Source: Chthoniobacteraceae bacterium (lineage in GTDB: Bacteria > Verrucomicrobiota > Verrucomicrobiia > Chthoniobacterales > Chthoniobacteraceae). Taken from it: DNA of 62,262 nucleotides. The notes under the pieces were generated by a model. It saw only the letters and a list, made by a program, of their open reading frames with translations. It made no database searches and was not told the DNA's origin. The translations under genes and the position numbers were made by a program. The stretch is from contig CANJPY010000016.1 in the NCBI GenBank assembly GCA_947476255.1, forward strand, positions 1 through 62,262, written 5' to 3'. Positions 8,801-15,310 of the stretch are shown in pieces (position 1 is the first letter of the stretch; every line of letters begins with the position of its first letter).

Positions 8801-11800
8801 CAAACCGTACCCATTTGCCGCAAAACTCTCCACCGGACTCGTATACGGGTTTCCGCCCGTGGCATAGACCGGATGGTAATTGTTCACCGAACCGCTCGCG
8901 TCATAGGTATAAGTGGCGCTCGCCTTGTAGTTCGCCTGACTCTGCGAAAGCGTATTCCCCCACGGAAACCGTTTCCCGCTCAAGCCCCCGCGCGCGGCCA
9001 CCTCCCACTCCGCCTCCGTGGGCAACCGATAGCCGTTGGCGCTCCAATCGCAGGTGACGGCATCATTCTGCGTCGTTCGATACACCGCTCCGCCCACCTT
9101 GTAACAAGGCGTCAACCCGTCTTTCTCACTCGCCGCGTTCGCCCATTTCACGGCGTCGTACCACGTCAACGTCTGCACCGGATGGTTCGCCGCCTTCCCC
9201 CCTCCTGCGGGCAGGTCTGTGTACCCGTTGCTCGCCCCCCACGTCCGCACCACATCCCACTGCGCCTTGGTGGTGTCGTTCACGGAAAGGTAGTACGGAC
9301 TCAGCGTTACAGACACCGTCCCTGCGTTGGTGATGTCCCCGTCCCCGACCAGATTCCCCATGGAGTAAGCACCTCCCGGGATCGGCGCGAAACTCCCGCC
9401 GGCGCCATCCAGGAGCGGGGTAATGCGCATCTTCGCCCGCGACGTTCCGGAATTCGGGTAGTCCGTTCCCGCGTCCCAGACGATGTGTTTGCCGGTGCCC
9501 GCCGTGATGGCAGCGCCGACGTCGCCCGTAAGGGTCGCCATCGAAGTGAACGTCGTTCCCCCATCCATGGAAACGCCCAGTGCCATACTCGTAGTGCCAC
9601 CCGTCAGCGTATAATAGATGTCCACAAGCTTGGAGCCGTCGGTACGCTGCGCGAAGGTGACGGCGCTGGGGGCTGGGAGATTGACAGTGAGTGAGGCGGC
9701 CGCGCTGGTGACAGTCCCCGCGGGATTGGTGATGAGCACGTCGTAGGAGGCTTCGTCGCCCGCGCTCACGCTTGCCAGCGCGTACGAGGCGGAGGTGGCG
9801 CCGGAGATGTTCATGCCATTCTTGCGCCACTGGTAGGTGATGGGCGCGGTGCCGGAAGCCGTTACCGAAAGCGTGGCGCTATTTCCGCTAGTGACCGATA
9901 AAGATAAAGGCTGAGCAGAAATGGTCGGCGCCACTAGAGGAATTCCAATTCGAATGACATTTTCGGTCGCGTCAGCGACGTAAACAGATCCGGCACTATT
10001 AACGGCAACTCCATATGGGAGGCAGAAAACCGCAGCGCTTCCAACGCCGTCAACGTTGGACTTCAAGCCGGGCGTACCTGCAATGGTCGTAACTGCGCCT
10101 GCGGGATCGATTCTTCGGATCACACTGTTGCCAGAGTCCGCGACCAGAATATTTCCTGAGCTATCCACTGCCACTCCCACAGGAGTGTTGAAGCGTGCCG
10201 CACTCCTCGTTCCGTCGACGCTCCCGGTAGTGAGTGCGGTGCCAGCCAAGGTCGACACGACACCTGCACTGGTGATCTTGCGAATCACGTGATTAGAAGA
10301 GTCTGCCACGAAAACATTTCCACTGCCATCTGTGCCAATCCCAACAGGGGCGTTGAACCTCGCGGCACTAACATCCCCGTCGATACTGCCAGGGCTAAGT
10401 GCGGCGCCGGCAAACGTCGAAACAGAGCCTGCGCTGGTTATTTTCCGAATCACGTGATTGGAAGAGTCCGCCACGAAAAGGTTTCCCAAACTATCGATGG
10501 CAATACCGCGAGGGCCGTTAAATCGAGCTGCGCTTCCCATTCCATTGGTGTTGCCGCTGATTAGGGCCGCACCGGCAAAGGTTGATACCACCCCCGCACT
10601 GGTGATCTTGCGAACCACATGATTGGAAGAGTCCGCAACAAAGAGATTGCCCGAACCGTCGATTGCAAGGCCGTAAGGGGAATTGAACCGCGCGGCACTA
10701 CCCACTCCGTCGCTACTCCCACTGCTGAGTGCGGTGCCCGCAAATGTAGATACAACGCCTGCGCTGGATATTTTGCGGATTACATGGTTGGAAGAATCCG
10801 CCACAAAGACGTTTCCCGATCCATCAATCGCAATGCCGCGCGGTATACTGAACCTCGCCGCACTCCCCACTCCATTAGTGCTGCCGCTGCTAGGTGGCGC
10901 GCCCGCAAAAGTGGACACAATGCCCGCGCTGGTGATACGGCGTATTAAATGGTTTGAAAAATCTGCGACGAAAATGTCTCCCGATCCGTTGACAACAACA
11001 CCACGAGGCGAATTAAAACGAGCGGCGCTCCCTGTTCCGTTGGTGTTGCCGCTGATACCCGCAGTGCCGGCAATTACTGAGACAACGCCTGCTCTGGTGA
11101 TTCTCCGGATTAAATGGTTCGAAGAGTCCGCCACGATGACGTCCCCCGACGCATCCACGGCAACATCATTGGGAAGGTTAAACCGCGCTGCACTCCCCGT
11201 TCCATTGTTGCTCCCAGTCAGACCTGCAGCTCCTGCCAAGGTTGATACGGAGCCACCGCTTGTGATTGCTCGGATAAGATGGTTGTTGTAATCAGCCACA
11301 AAAACATTGCCCGAACCATCCACGGCGACCCCAGTCGGATTTTTAAACCGAGCGGCACTTCCCACCCCATCAGCAATACCACTCAGACCAGCCGAACCAG
11401 CAAAGGTAGACACGATACCAGCGCTCGTGATCTTGCGAATAATGTGGTTCGAATAATCTGCAACAAAGACATTGCCAGACCCGTCTACGGCAACCCGCAA
11501 CGGTCCTGAAAATCGCGCGGCACTTCCCATTCCGTCGGTGGTGCCGCTGATACCCGCCGCCCCGGCAAAGACTGAAACAACTCCCGCGCTCGTGATCTTT
11601 CGGACGAGTTGGTTACCATAGTCCGCCACGAAAGCATTCCCAGACGCATCAAAGGCAACGCCGTAAGGGTTAAGAAACCGAGCGGCACTTCCTGTCCCAT
11701 TGGCGCTGCCGCTAAGACCTGGAGAGCCAGCAAAGGTTGAGACGCCGCCCTCGGCAGTGATCTTTCGGATGACATGATTAGAAGAGTCCGTGACAAAGAT

Positions 11801-12154
11801 ATTGCCAAAGCCATCCATAGAAATTCCATGGGGGAAATTAAACCTTCCGCCACTCCCTGTTCCATCTGCACTTCCTATCGCCCCGGGAGTTCCCGCCAAA
11901 GTAGCCCATGAATAAGTCTGCGCGCGGAGTGTCTGCAAGCAGCACACTAACATCAAAAACAGCATCACCCAGGCACCAGCGTTGCTAAGGGCGCGAGCAC
12001 CTAAAACGCCGCGCTTTCCTGCCGCCTTCGACTGCGACGGGGCGATCTGGTTGAGAATTGATACTTTTTGGTGAAAAACCATGCCCTTTTCAAAATTAAA
12101 GTGAGATACATGTGCCGCAATATTAAATTGATGTCGAATGCTACTTATTTTCAC
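5852..12154 (-). CDS. Giant secreted protein: 12 NHL-like repeats, Ig-like domains and a SUMF1-type domain
   Basis: A 2,100-residue exported protein. A signal peptide (hydrophobic core about 62-73, cleavage after RAQ near 79) is followed by 12 tandem repeats of 55 residues (about 83-738) with the NHL beta-propeller motif FVADSSNHVIRKIT. Next come an Ig-like domain, a beta-sandwich, a SUMF1/formylglycine-enzyme-like domain (EAEWEVAARGG, GLYDMAGNVAQW), an HYR-like domain and about eight more Ig-like domains with the YQWRKNGVAI signature. The SUMF1 domain lacks the cysteine pair needed for formylglycine synthesis, so it is more likely a binding module. No sorting signal is evident at the C terminus. 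The start is a GTG; Met25 (12082) is an alternative. Probable role: surface adhesion or ligand binding (inference). Confidence 0.85.
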   Translation of the reverse strand: MKISSIRHQFNIAAHVSHFNFEKGMVFHQKVSILNQIAPSQSKAAGKRGVLGARALSNAGAWVMLFLMLVCCLQTLRAQTYSWATLAGTPGAIGSADGTGSGGRFNFPHGISMDGFGNIFVTDSSNHVIRKITAEGGVSTFAGSPGLSGSANGTGSAARFLNPYGVAFDASGNAFVADYGNQLVRKITSAGVVSVFAGAAGISGTTDGMGSAARFSGPLRVAVDGSGNVFVADYSNHIIRKITSAGIVSTFAGSAGLSGIADGVGSAARFKNPTGVAVDGSGNVFVADYNNHLIRAITSGGSVSTLAGAAGLTGSNNGTGSAARFNLPNDVAVDASGDVIVADSSNHLIRRITRAGVVSVIAGTAGISGNTNGTGSAARFNSPRGVVVNGSGDIFVADFSNHLIRRITSAGIVSTFAGAPPSSGSTNGVGSAARFSIPRGIAIDGSGNVFVADSSNHVIRKISSAGVVSTFAGTALSSGSSDGVGSAARFNSPYGLAIDGSGNLFVADSSNHVVRKITSAGVVSTFAGAALISGNTNGMGSAARFNGPRGIAIDSLGNLFVADSSNHVIRKITSAGSVSTFAGAALSPGSIDGDVSAARFNAPVGIGTDGSGNVFVADSSNHVIRKITSAGVVSTLAGTALTTGSVDGTRSAARFNTPVGVAVDSSGNILVADSGNSVIRRIDPAGAVTTIAGTPGLKSNVDGVGSAAVFCLPYGVAVNSAGSVYVADATENVIRIGIPLVAPTISAQPLSLSVTSGNSATLSVTASGTAPITYQWRKNGMNISGATSASYALASVSAGDEASYDVLITNPAGTVTSAAASLTVNLPAPSAVTFAQRTDGSKLVDIYYTLTGGTTSMALGVSMDGGTTFTSMATLTGDVGAAITAGTGKHIVWDAGTDYPNSGTSRAKMRITPLLDGAGGSFAPIPGGAYSMGNLVGDGDITNAGTVSVTLSPYYLSVNDTTKAQWDVVRTWGASNGYTDLPAGGGKAANHPVQTLTWYDAVKWANAASEKDGLTPCYKVGGAVYRTTQNDAVTCDWSANGYRLPTEAEWEVAARGGLSGKRFPWGNTLSQSQANYKASATYTYDASGSVNNYHPVYATGGNPYTSPVESFAANGYGLYDMAGNVAQWCWDWYGASYSGGSNPRGASTGNCRIQRGTAWGAFADDARSAARAYNFPTDTTYFYGFRLARGRPTGLGGGTLSASGVVDTLPPVLSLAGTSTFASSGSGMVVALSTVSAVDNTGSSTLVYSPASGSLFAVGTTTVTATATDTFGNVSSGTFAVTVGAPVSIAAQPTGVTVTAGSSATFSVVAAGAAPFSYQWRKGGVAISGATSAAYTLANAQTVNAGSYSVLVSNPSSSVTSDAALLTVNSSAVITQQPVSAVLNPGANATFSVTATGTAPLSYQWRKNGVAIAGATSSSYTLAGAGAGDAGGYDVVVTNPAGSVSSNLVSLGLNTPVVITTQPAGGALNPGGSTTFSVEATGTGPLTYQWRKNGANIAGATNATYALTNAKSASAGVYDVVVGNMVGSVTSLGATVSVNTAISITTQPVSAAVVLSQTANFSVTATGTAPMTYQWRRAGVAISGGTAASYTVASVQVGDAGAYDVVVTNPVGSVTSSAATLSVILPASVVTAPAPVTVTLGAPATLSIKVSGSGPFTYQWRKDGVAIAGATGASYAIANAKAANAGSYDVVITNAAGSVTSGAAALSVNLPVSIVTQPASAEVAEGSPVTLSVSATGSGSLSYQWYRDGVLLSGATSATYQIKALSSKSWGSYTVEVSNFLGTVTSAKAQIVIAGPPVIYAHPASQTVAAGVNATLSAKALCISSFWYQWKKNGVLIGAPVRLVGGGTPITLTYTIYDPTTEAEGLYTVVAYNALGSVESTPAIVQLDVAFYDARLLRAGRSFDLRKVPNNGYVDLQGKVPANDVLQMAMRAGSGASYWWSWGPLGLGTYTPIAGQTGTSIDFSTPGLSKKPGQFMFTVKTSKSTRSIRFLVTSWGAATGVTAGVVNPLTVLVPPSSITVSAGGVANFGVKLSGSASAYSWYKVGASGQRLLLSSGSSPFLSVSNVSKTNAGRYFVVASDDFGNTVESAQAVLTVVPAGE
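6490..8310 (-). repeat. Tandem Ig-domain-encoding repeats (about 255 bp period)
   Basis: Seven consecutive Ig-like modules of about 85 residues, each with an I-TQP start, a TYQWRKNGVAI core and a D-G-YDVVVTNPAGSVTS strand, are encoded by diverged direct repeats inside the giant secreted-protein gene. This is a likely place for copy-number change by recombination. Confidence 0.75.
9941..11908 (-). repeat. Twelve 165-bp NHL-encoding tandem repeats
   Basis: Twelve near-regular units of 55 codons encode VST-AG...GSAARFN-P-G-A-D-SGN-FVADSSNH-IRKITSAG. For example, the segment around AATCACGTGATT at 10285 recurs 165 bp on at about 10450. Twelve repeats of one to two propeller blades each could close one or two beta-propellers. 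Confidence 0.85.
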
Positions 12155-12283
12155 CTACCAAATGTTCCCACTGGCTTTGCGCTAGATTTCCTTCCCTCCC
12201 AAATTCGCAAAAAAAGCCCGCCGGTGAAGCGCACGAAACATCCACAAGCCCCCGTGCAAACGAGAATACAGAAGAGGGAGCGC

Positions 12284-12422
12284 AGCTGGGGGTCAGTGTT
12301 CATGGTCTTTCATTATCTCAGCAAGGAACCAAGGACCACTCCTCGCCATGTCGGAACTTCAGCAGACGCACATGACATCTGTTCCGTATGGCTGAAAGAA
12401 AATGAACACTGCCCCCTAGTTT
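12284..12422. mobile_element. MITE-like 139-bp element with about 30-bp inverted ends
   Basis: The left end AGCTGGGGGTCAGTGTTCAT (12284-12303) and the right end, read as reverse complement AACTAGGGGGCAGTGTTCAT (12422-12403), form imperfect inverted repeats that extend inward through CTTTCA. The inside holds no gene but shares a segment with 5356-5386. The element sits exactly where a SUMF1-protein-like reading frame loses similarity, so it probably inserted there. I cannot define target-site duplications. Confidence 0.55.
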
Positions 12423-12665
12423 CCCGGACAGATCGTAGGAGATGTCCACCAAACGCGTGCCATTCTGCTGGCTGAAGGCGACGTTGGACACGGTCGGCGC
12501 GGCAAAGGCAGACAGCACACCGGCCCACAGAAGCAGGAAACCCACAAGGCACCCGAACCAAGACCTGGCACCGGCTCGAGAAAGCGCGCGGACAAGCGTC
12601 TCCAGAGCCGCAGGGACAGGCTCGGGAGCCATTCGATCCGGGATTATTTGGCAGAGAGTCATCAT
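12318..12665 (-). pseudogene. Truncated N terminus of a SUMF1-type secreted protein
   Basis: From 12665 the frame encodes a signal peptide (hydrophobic GCLVGFLLLWAGVLSAFAA) followed by PTVSNVAFSQQNGTRLVDISYDLSG. This matches the beta-sandwich that precedes the SUMF1 domain in the neighbouring giant protein (VTFAQRTDGSKLVDIYYTLTG). Similarity stops near 12423, where the small inverted-repeat element begins; the remaining codons to 12318 are element sequence. Expected SUMF1 and downstream domains are absent, so I read it as a gene remnant broken by the insertion. A short secreted peptide could still be produced. Confidence 0.6.
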
Positions 12666-12850
12666 GCTTTCTATGCTCGCAAAGTACTACATAGTAAATC
12701 CGCCGTCCCGTTGCAATTACAAACAATATGTCAGCGGCAAGCTAAGTTCAGCCATGCGGTTTCAGGACCACGAAAGCGCTTGAGATCCGTCAGGCAGGGT
12801 TGATTAAGGCATCCATGCACCTCGGCACAGACGAGGGTAAGGAGGGAGGA

Positions 12851-14119
12851 ATGAAGCGCCGTTTGGAGAACGGCCTCTGCGAAGCCATGGACCCCGAGTC
12901 AATACACCAGCCGCACGACAAACTTTTCAAGGCGACCTTCAGCAACCCGGAAAATGCGGCGGCGTTTTTGCGCCACCACCTGCCGCCTTCCGTGGCCAAC
13001 TCAATCCAGTGGACGGCGCTCGAGTATCACCCCGGCAGTTTCATCGACGAACAGCTGCGCGGCTCGGAGGCGGACCTCCTGTTTCGGGTCAAAGCACAGG
13101 ATGCCGAGGTGTTCCTCTACCTGCTTTGGGAACACCGCAGCAGTCCCTCGCCGCTGATGGCGCTGCGTCTTCTGTCCTACATGGTGCGGATCTGGACGCA
13201 GCAGGCACAGGAACAGAGCGGGACGGTGAGGCTGGCGCCGATTTTGCCGGTGGTGCTGGCGCAGGACAAACGGCGCTGGAAGGTGTCGGAGCGGTTCAAG
13301 GATATGTTCGGGTTGACGCCGGAGCGTTGGGCTGAGGTGGGGGCGTTTACGCCGGACTTTGCGTTCCGGTTGCTGCAGTTGGTGGACATGCCGTATGAAG
13401 CGATCGCAGGCACGGCCGAGGGCATCCTGACATTGCGCGCGCTCAAGGCGGAGGCGGTGGACGAGTTGCTCCACGAGGTGGTTTGGGAGGCGGGTTTGCT
13501 GCGAACGTTGCCTTTGGAGAGGGCGGAGCGGTTTTTCCGGTACATGCTCAACGCGGGCATTGACAAGCGCACGTTTGAGAGGAGAGTGCAACAGATCAAC
13601 AGCGGTGCACTCATCCGACACGCCATGACACTCGCCGACCAATACCGACAAGAAGGCCTCGAACAGGGCTTGGAACGAAGCCGCTCTCTCGCCGACCAAT
13701 ACCGGCAAGAAGGACTCGAACAGGGCTTGGAACGAAGCCGCTCTCTCGCCGACCAATACCGGCAAGAGGGCCTCGAACAAGGCTTGGAACGAAGCCGCTC
13801 TCTCGCCGACCAATACCGGCAAGAGGGCCTCGAACAGGGCTTGGAACGAAGCCGCTCTCTCGCCGACCAATACCGGCAAGAAGGACTCGAACAAGGACTC
13901 GAACAAGGACTCGAACAAGGACTCGAACAAGGACTCGAGCGTGGCGAGACCCAGGCGCAACGCCGAATGCTCTTGGACGTTTTGGAAATGCGTTTTGACG
14001 CCGTTCCAGCAGGCCTCCGCGAGCATCTCGAGGGACTGGCGGACAGGAATCGGTTAGCCAACCTCCTCAAGCTGGCAGTGTGTTGCACGGATTTGGAGGC
14101 ATTTGCAAAAAAACTCTGA
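12851..14119 (+). CDS. Rpn-family recombination-promoting nuclease / PD-(D/E)XK putative transposase
   Basis: A 422-residue protein beginning with the Rpn/YhgA hallmark HDKLFKATFSNPENAAAFL, followed by the nuclease core SEADLLFRV...VFLYLLWEHRSSP (about 75-105), where the Asp and Glu fit a PD-(D/E)XK metal site. The C-terminal third contains a 19-residue repeat (LADQYRQEGLEQGLERSRS) five times, the last partial, then four GLEQ units, typical of the repetitive tails of this family. The start at 12851 is preferred over the upstream Met at 12800 because a strong AAGGAGG (12839-12845) lies 5 nt before it. Rpn proteins are DNA endonucleases linked to RecA-independent recombination; some act in phage defence. 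Confidence 0.85.
   Translation: MKRRLENGLCEAMDPESIHQPHDKLFKATFSNPENAAAFLRHHLPPSVANSIQWTALEYHPGSFIDEQLRGSEADLLFRVKAQDAEVFLYLLWEHRSSPSPLMALRLLSYMVRIWTQQAQEQSGTVRLAPILPVVLAQDKRRWKVSERFKDMFGLTPERWAEVGAFTPDFAFRLLQLVDMPYEAIAGTAEGILTLRALKAEAVDELLHEVVWEAGLLRTLPLERAERFFRYMLNAGIDKRTFERRVQQINSGALIRHAMTLADQYRQEGLEQGLERSRSLADQYRQEGLEQGLERSRSLADQYRQEGLEQGLERSRSLADQYRQEGLEQGLERSRSLADQYRQEGLEQGLEQGLEQGLEQGLERGETQAQRRMLLDVLEMRFDAVPAGLREHLEGLADRNRLANLLKLAVCCTDLEAFAKKL
13631..13940 (+). repeat. In-frame 57-bp tandem repeats followed by 12-bp repeats
   Basis: Units begin at 13631, 13688, 13745, 13802 and 13859 (57 bp each; the last is partial), with few base differences between copies. The 12-bp unit GGACTCGAACAA then repeats about four times. 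Near identity means recent slippage or unequal recombination; both periods are multiples of three, so length changes keep the frame. Confidence 0.95.
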
Positions 14120-14248
14120 CTCTTTCATCCCCAGCTTGTTAGCGGGCTTTTGAGTGCACAGAACCAAAGCACGGCGGCCTACAGAAAAACGGCAGAAACA
14201 CAAGGAGCCTTCTCGACGGAGTCCGTGCCCCCGCAAAACAACGCTGCC

Positions 14249-15178
14249 CTATTGTGCACTGATCCCGCTCAGCGGGTGCTCGGTCACAGCCTGCCACGCA
14301 AGCTGCTGAAGCATTTTCACCAGCGCCACGTCCGCTTTCTCGCCCCCAAGCTGGCTGGGTGCCTTCAACCCAACCGGACTGGTCCGATACGTCACGGCGT
14401 AATGGCAATACGACGCCAGCACTTGGATCACGGGTTTCGGATGCCCGATCGCATCCGTAAAAAGATCGTTTTGGTCGCGCACCCCCGGCGCCTCTCCCCT
14501 GATCACTTTTTCCCTCAGCGCTAAAACAGCCTGGCCCACAGGAACCACAAAACACACGTTCGCTCCCAGCTTTGCGTTCAACTCTTTGACGTGCTCGTCC
14601 ATCGCCCGGAAGTAGGCGTTGTGCCGTTCACGCAATTCCGCGACTGTCACGGAATTGTGGTCCCCGCCTTTCGGGTTGGCCTGCATGTTTGGGGGTTCAT
14701 ACCAGTCATGAGGAAGCCAGAACTCCTGCACAGTCACGCGAATCGCCGGATTTTTTTCATGGGCGAGTTTCGCAAAGTTTTCGATCCCCTCATCCGGCAG
14801 GAAAATGGGCGCCAGTGTCAAAACGTCCACCTGTCCCGCGGTTAAGACCTCCTTTGCCTTCGATTTACCCTCGGCCACATTCCAGTGCTGGATCACGCGC
14901 GACGCGCCAATGGAAGACAGTCCCGCCTGCACATGCCCTTGAATCCCAGCCGCCGCCGCCATTTCCCGCAGGATATTTGGCATGAACACATGAAAGCTAT
15001 GCCCCACCGAAACCATTTTGACCCCCGCCCCCGGCGCTGCAGCGACCGCCACACTGGGAACCGCATTCGGGACGGCGTTCGAACTCGCGGGCGCTTGGGA
15101 ACGAACGGGCTCACTGCCGAGCAGCCAGACAGCCACGCAAACAAAAAGGCGGATGGTTTTATCAAGGGGGGCGGACAT
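14249..15178 (-). CDS. Secreted SGNH-hydrolase-like protein, function unknown
   Basis: A 309-residue protein with an N-terminal signal sequence (FVCVAVWLLGSEPVRSQA) and an Ala/Pro/Val linker. The core starts KMVSVGHSFHVFM, where GHSF replaces the usual GNS/GDS block, and ends with DAIGHPKPVIQ, which could supply the Asp-x-x-His of an SGNH esterase. This pattern resembles the DUF4886/SGNH group, but the match is only by eye. It lies 132 bp downstream of the DUF59-fusion gene on the same strand and may belong to that operon. Substrate unknown. Confidence 0.6.
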   Translation of the reverse strand: MSAPLDKTIRLFVCVAVWLLGSEPVRSQAPASSNAVPNAVPSVAVAAAPGAGVKMVSVGHSFHVFMPNILREMAAAAGIQGHVQAGLSSIGASRVIQHWNVAEGKSKAKEVLTAGQVDVLTLAPIFLPDEGIENFAKLAHEKNPAIRVTVQEFWLPHDWYEPPNMQANPKGGDHNSVTVAELRERHNAYFRAMDEHVKELNAKLGANVCFVVPVGQAVLALREKVIRGEAPGVRDQNDLFTDAIGHPKPVIQVLASYCHYAVTYRTSPVGLKAPSQLGGEKADVALVKMLQQLAWQAVTEHPLSGISAQ

Positions 15179-15310
15179 TCAGCAATAATGCTTCATGCCA
15201 TAAAAGAGGCAACAACGATGACCAGCACCAAAAACCAAATCGACTGCCAGCTTCAGACTTCCACCCTGCGCGGAGTCTGAGGGGTAAACTCGGCTTGCTT
15301 TCTCAACGCC

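Noticed and set aside
9941-11908. Regular 165-bp periodicity considered as satellite or CRISPR-like DNA
   Set aside because: The period encodes 55-residue NHL-like units in one open frame; sequence divergence follows protein constraint.
13631-13940. CRISPR array suggested by regular 57-bp units
   Set aside because: Repeats are contiguous with no unique spacers and remain in frame within the Rpn-family protein, so they are coding tandem repeats.
14153-14260. 8-bp inverted repeat AGTGCACA ... TGTGCACT just after the Rpn gene
   Set aside because: Short, with a 92-nt spacer, and the right arm lies in the end of the SGNH-like gene; easily chance, and no T-run to support a terminator.
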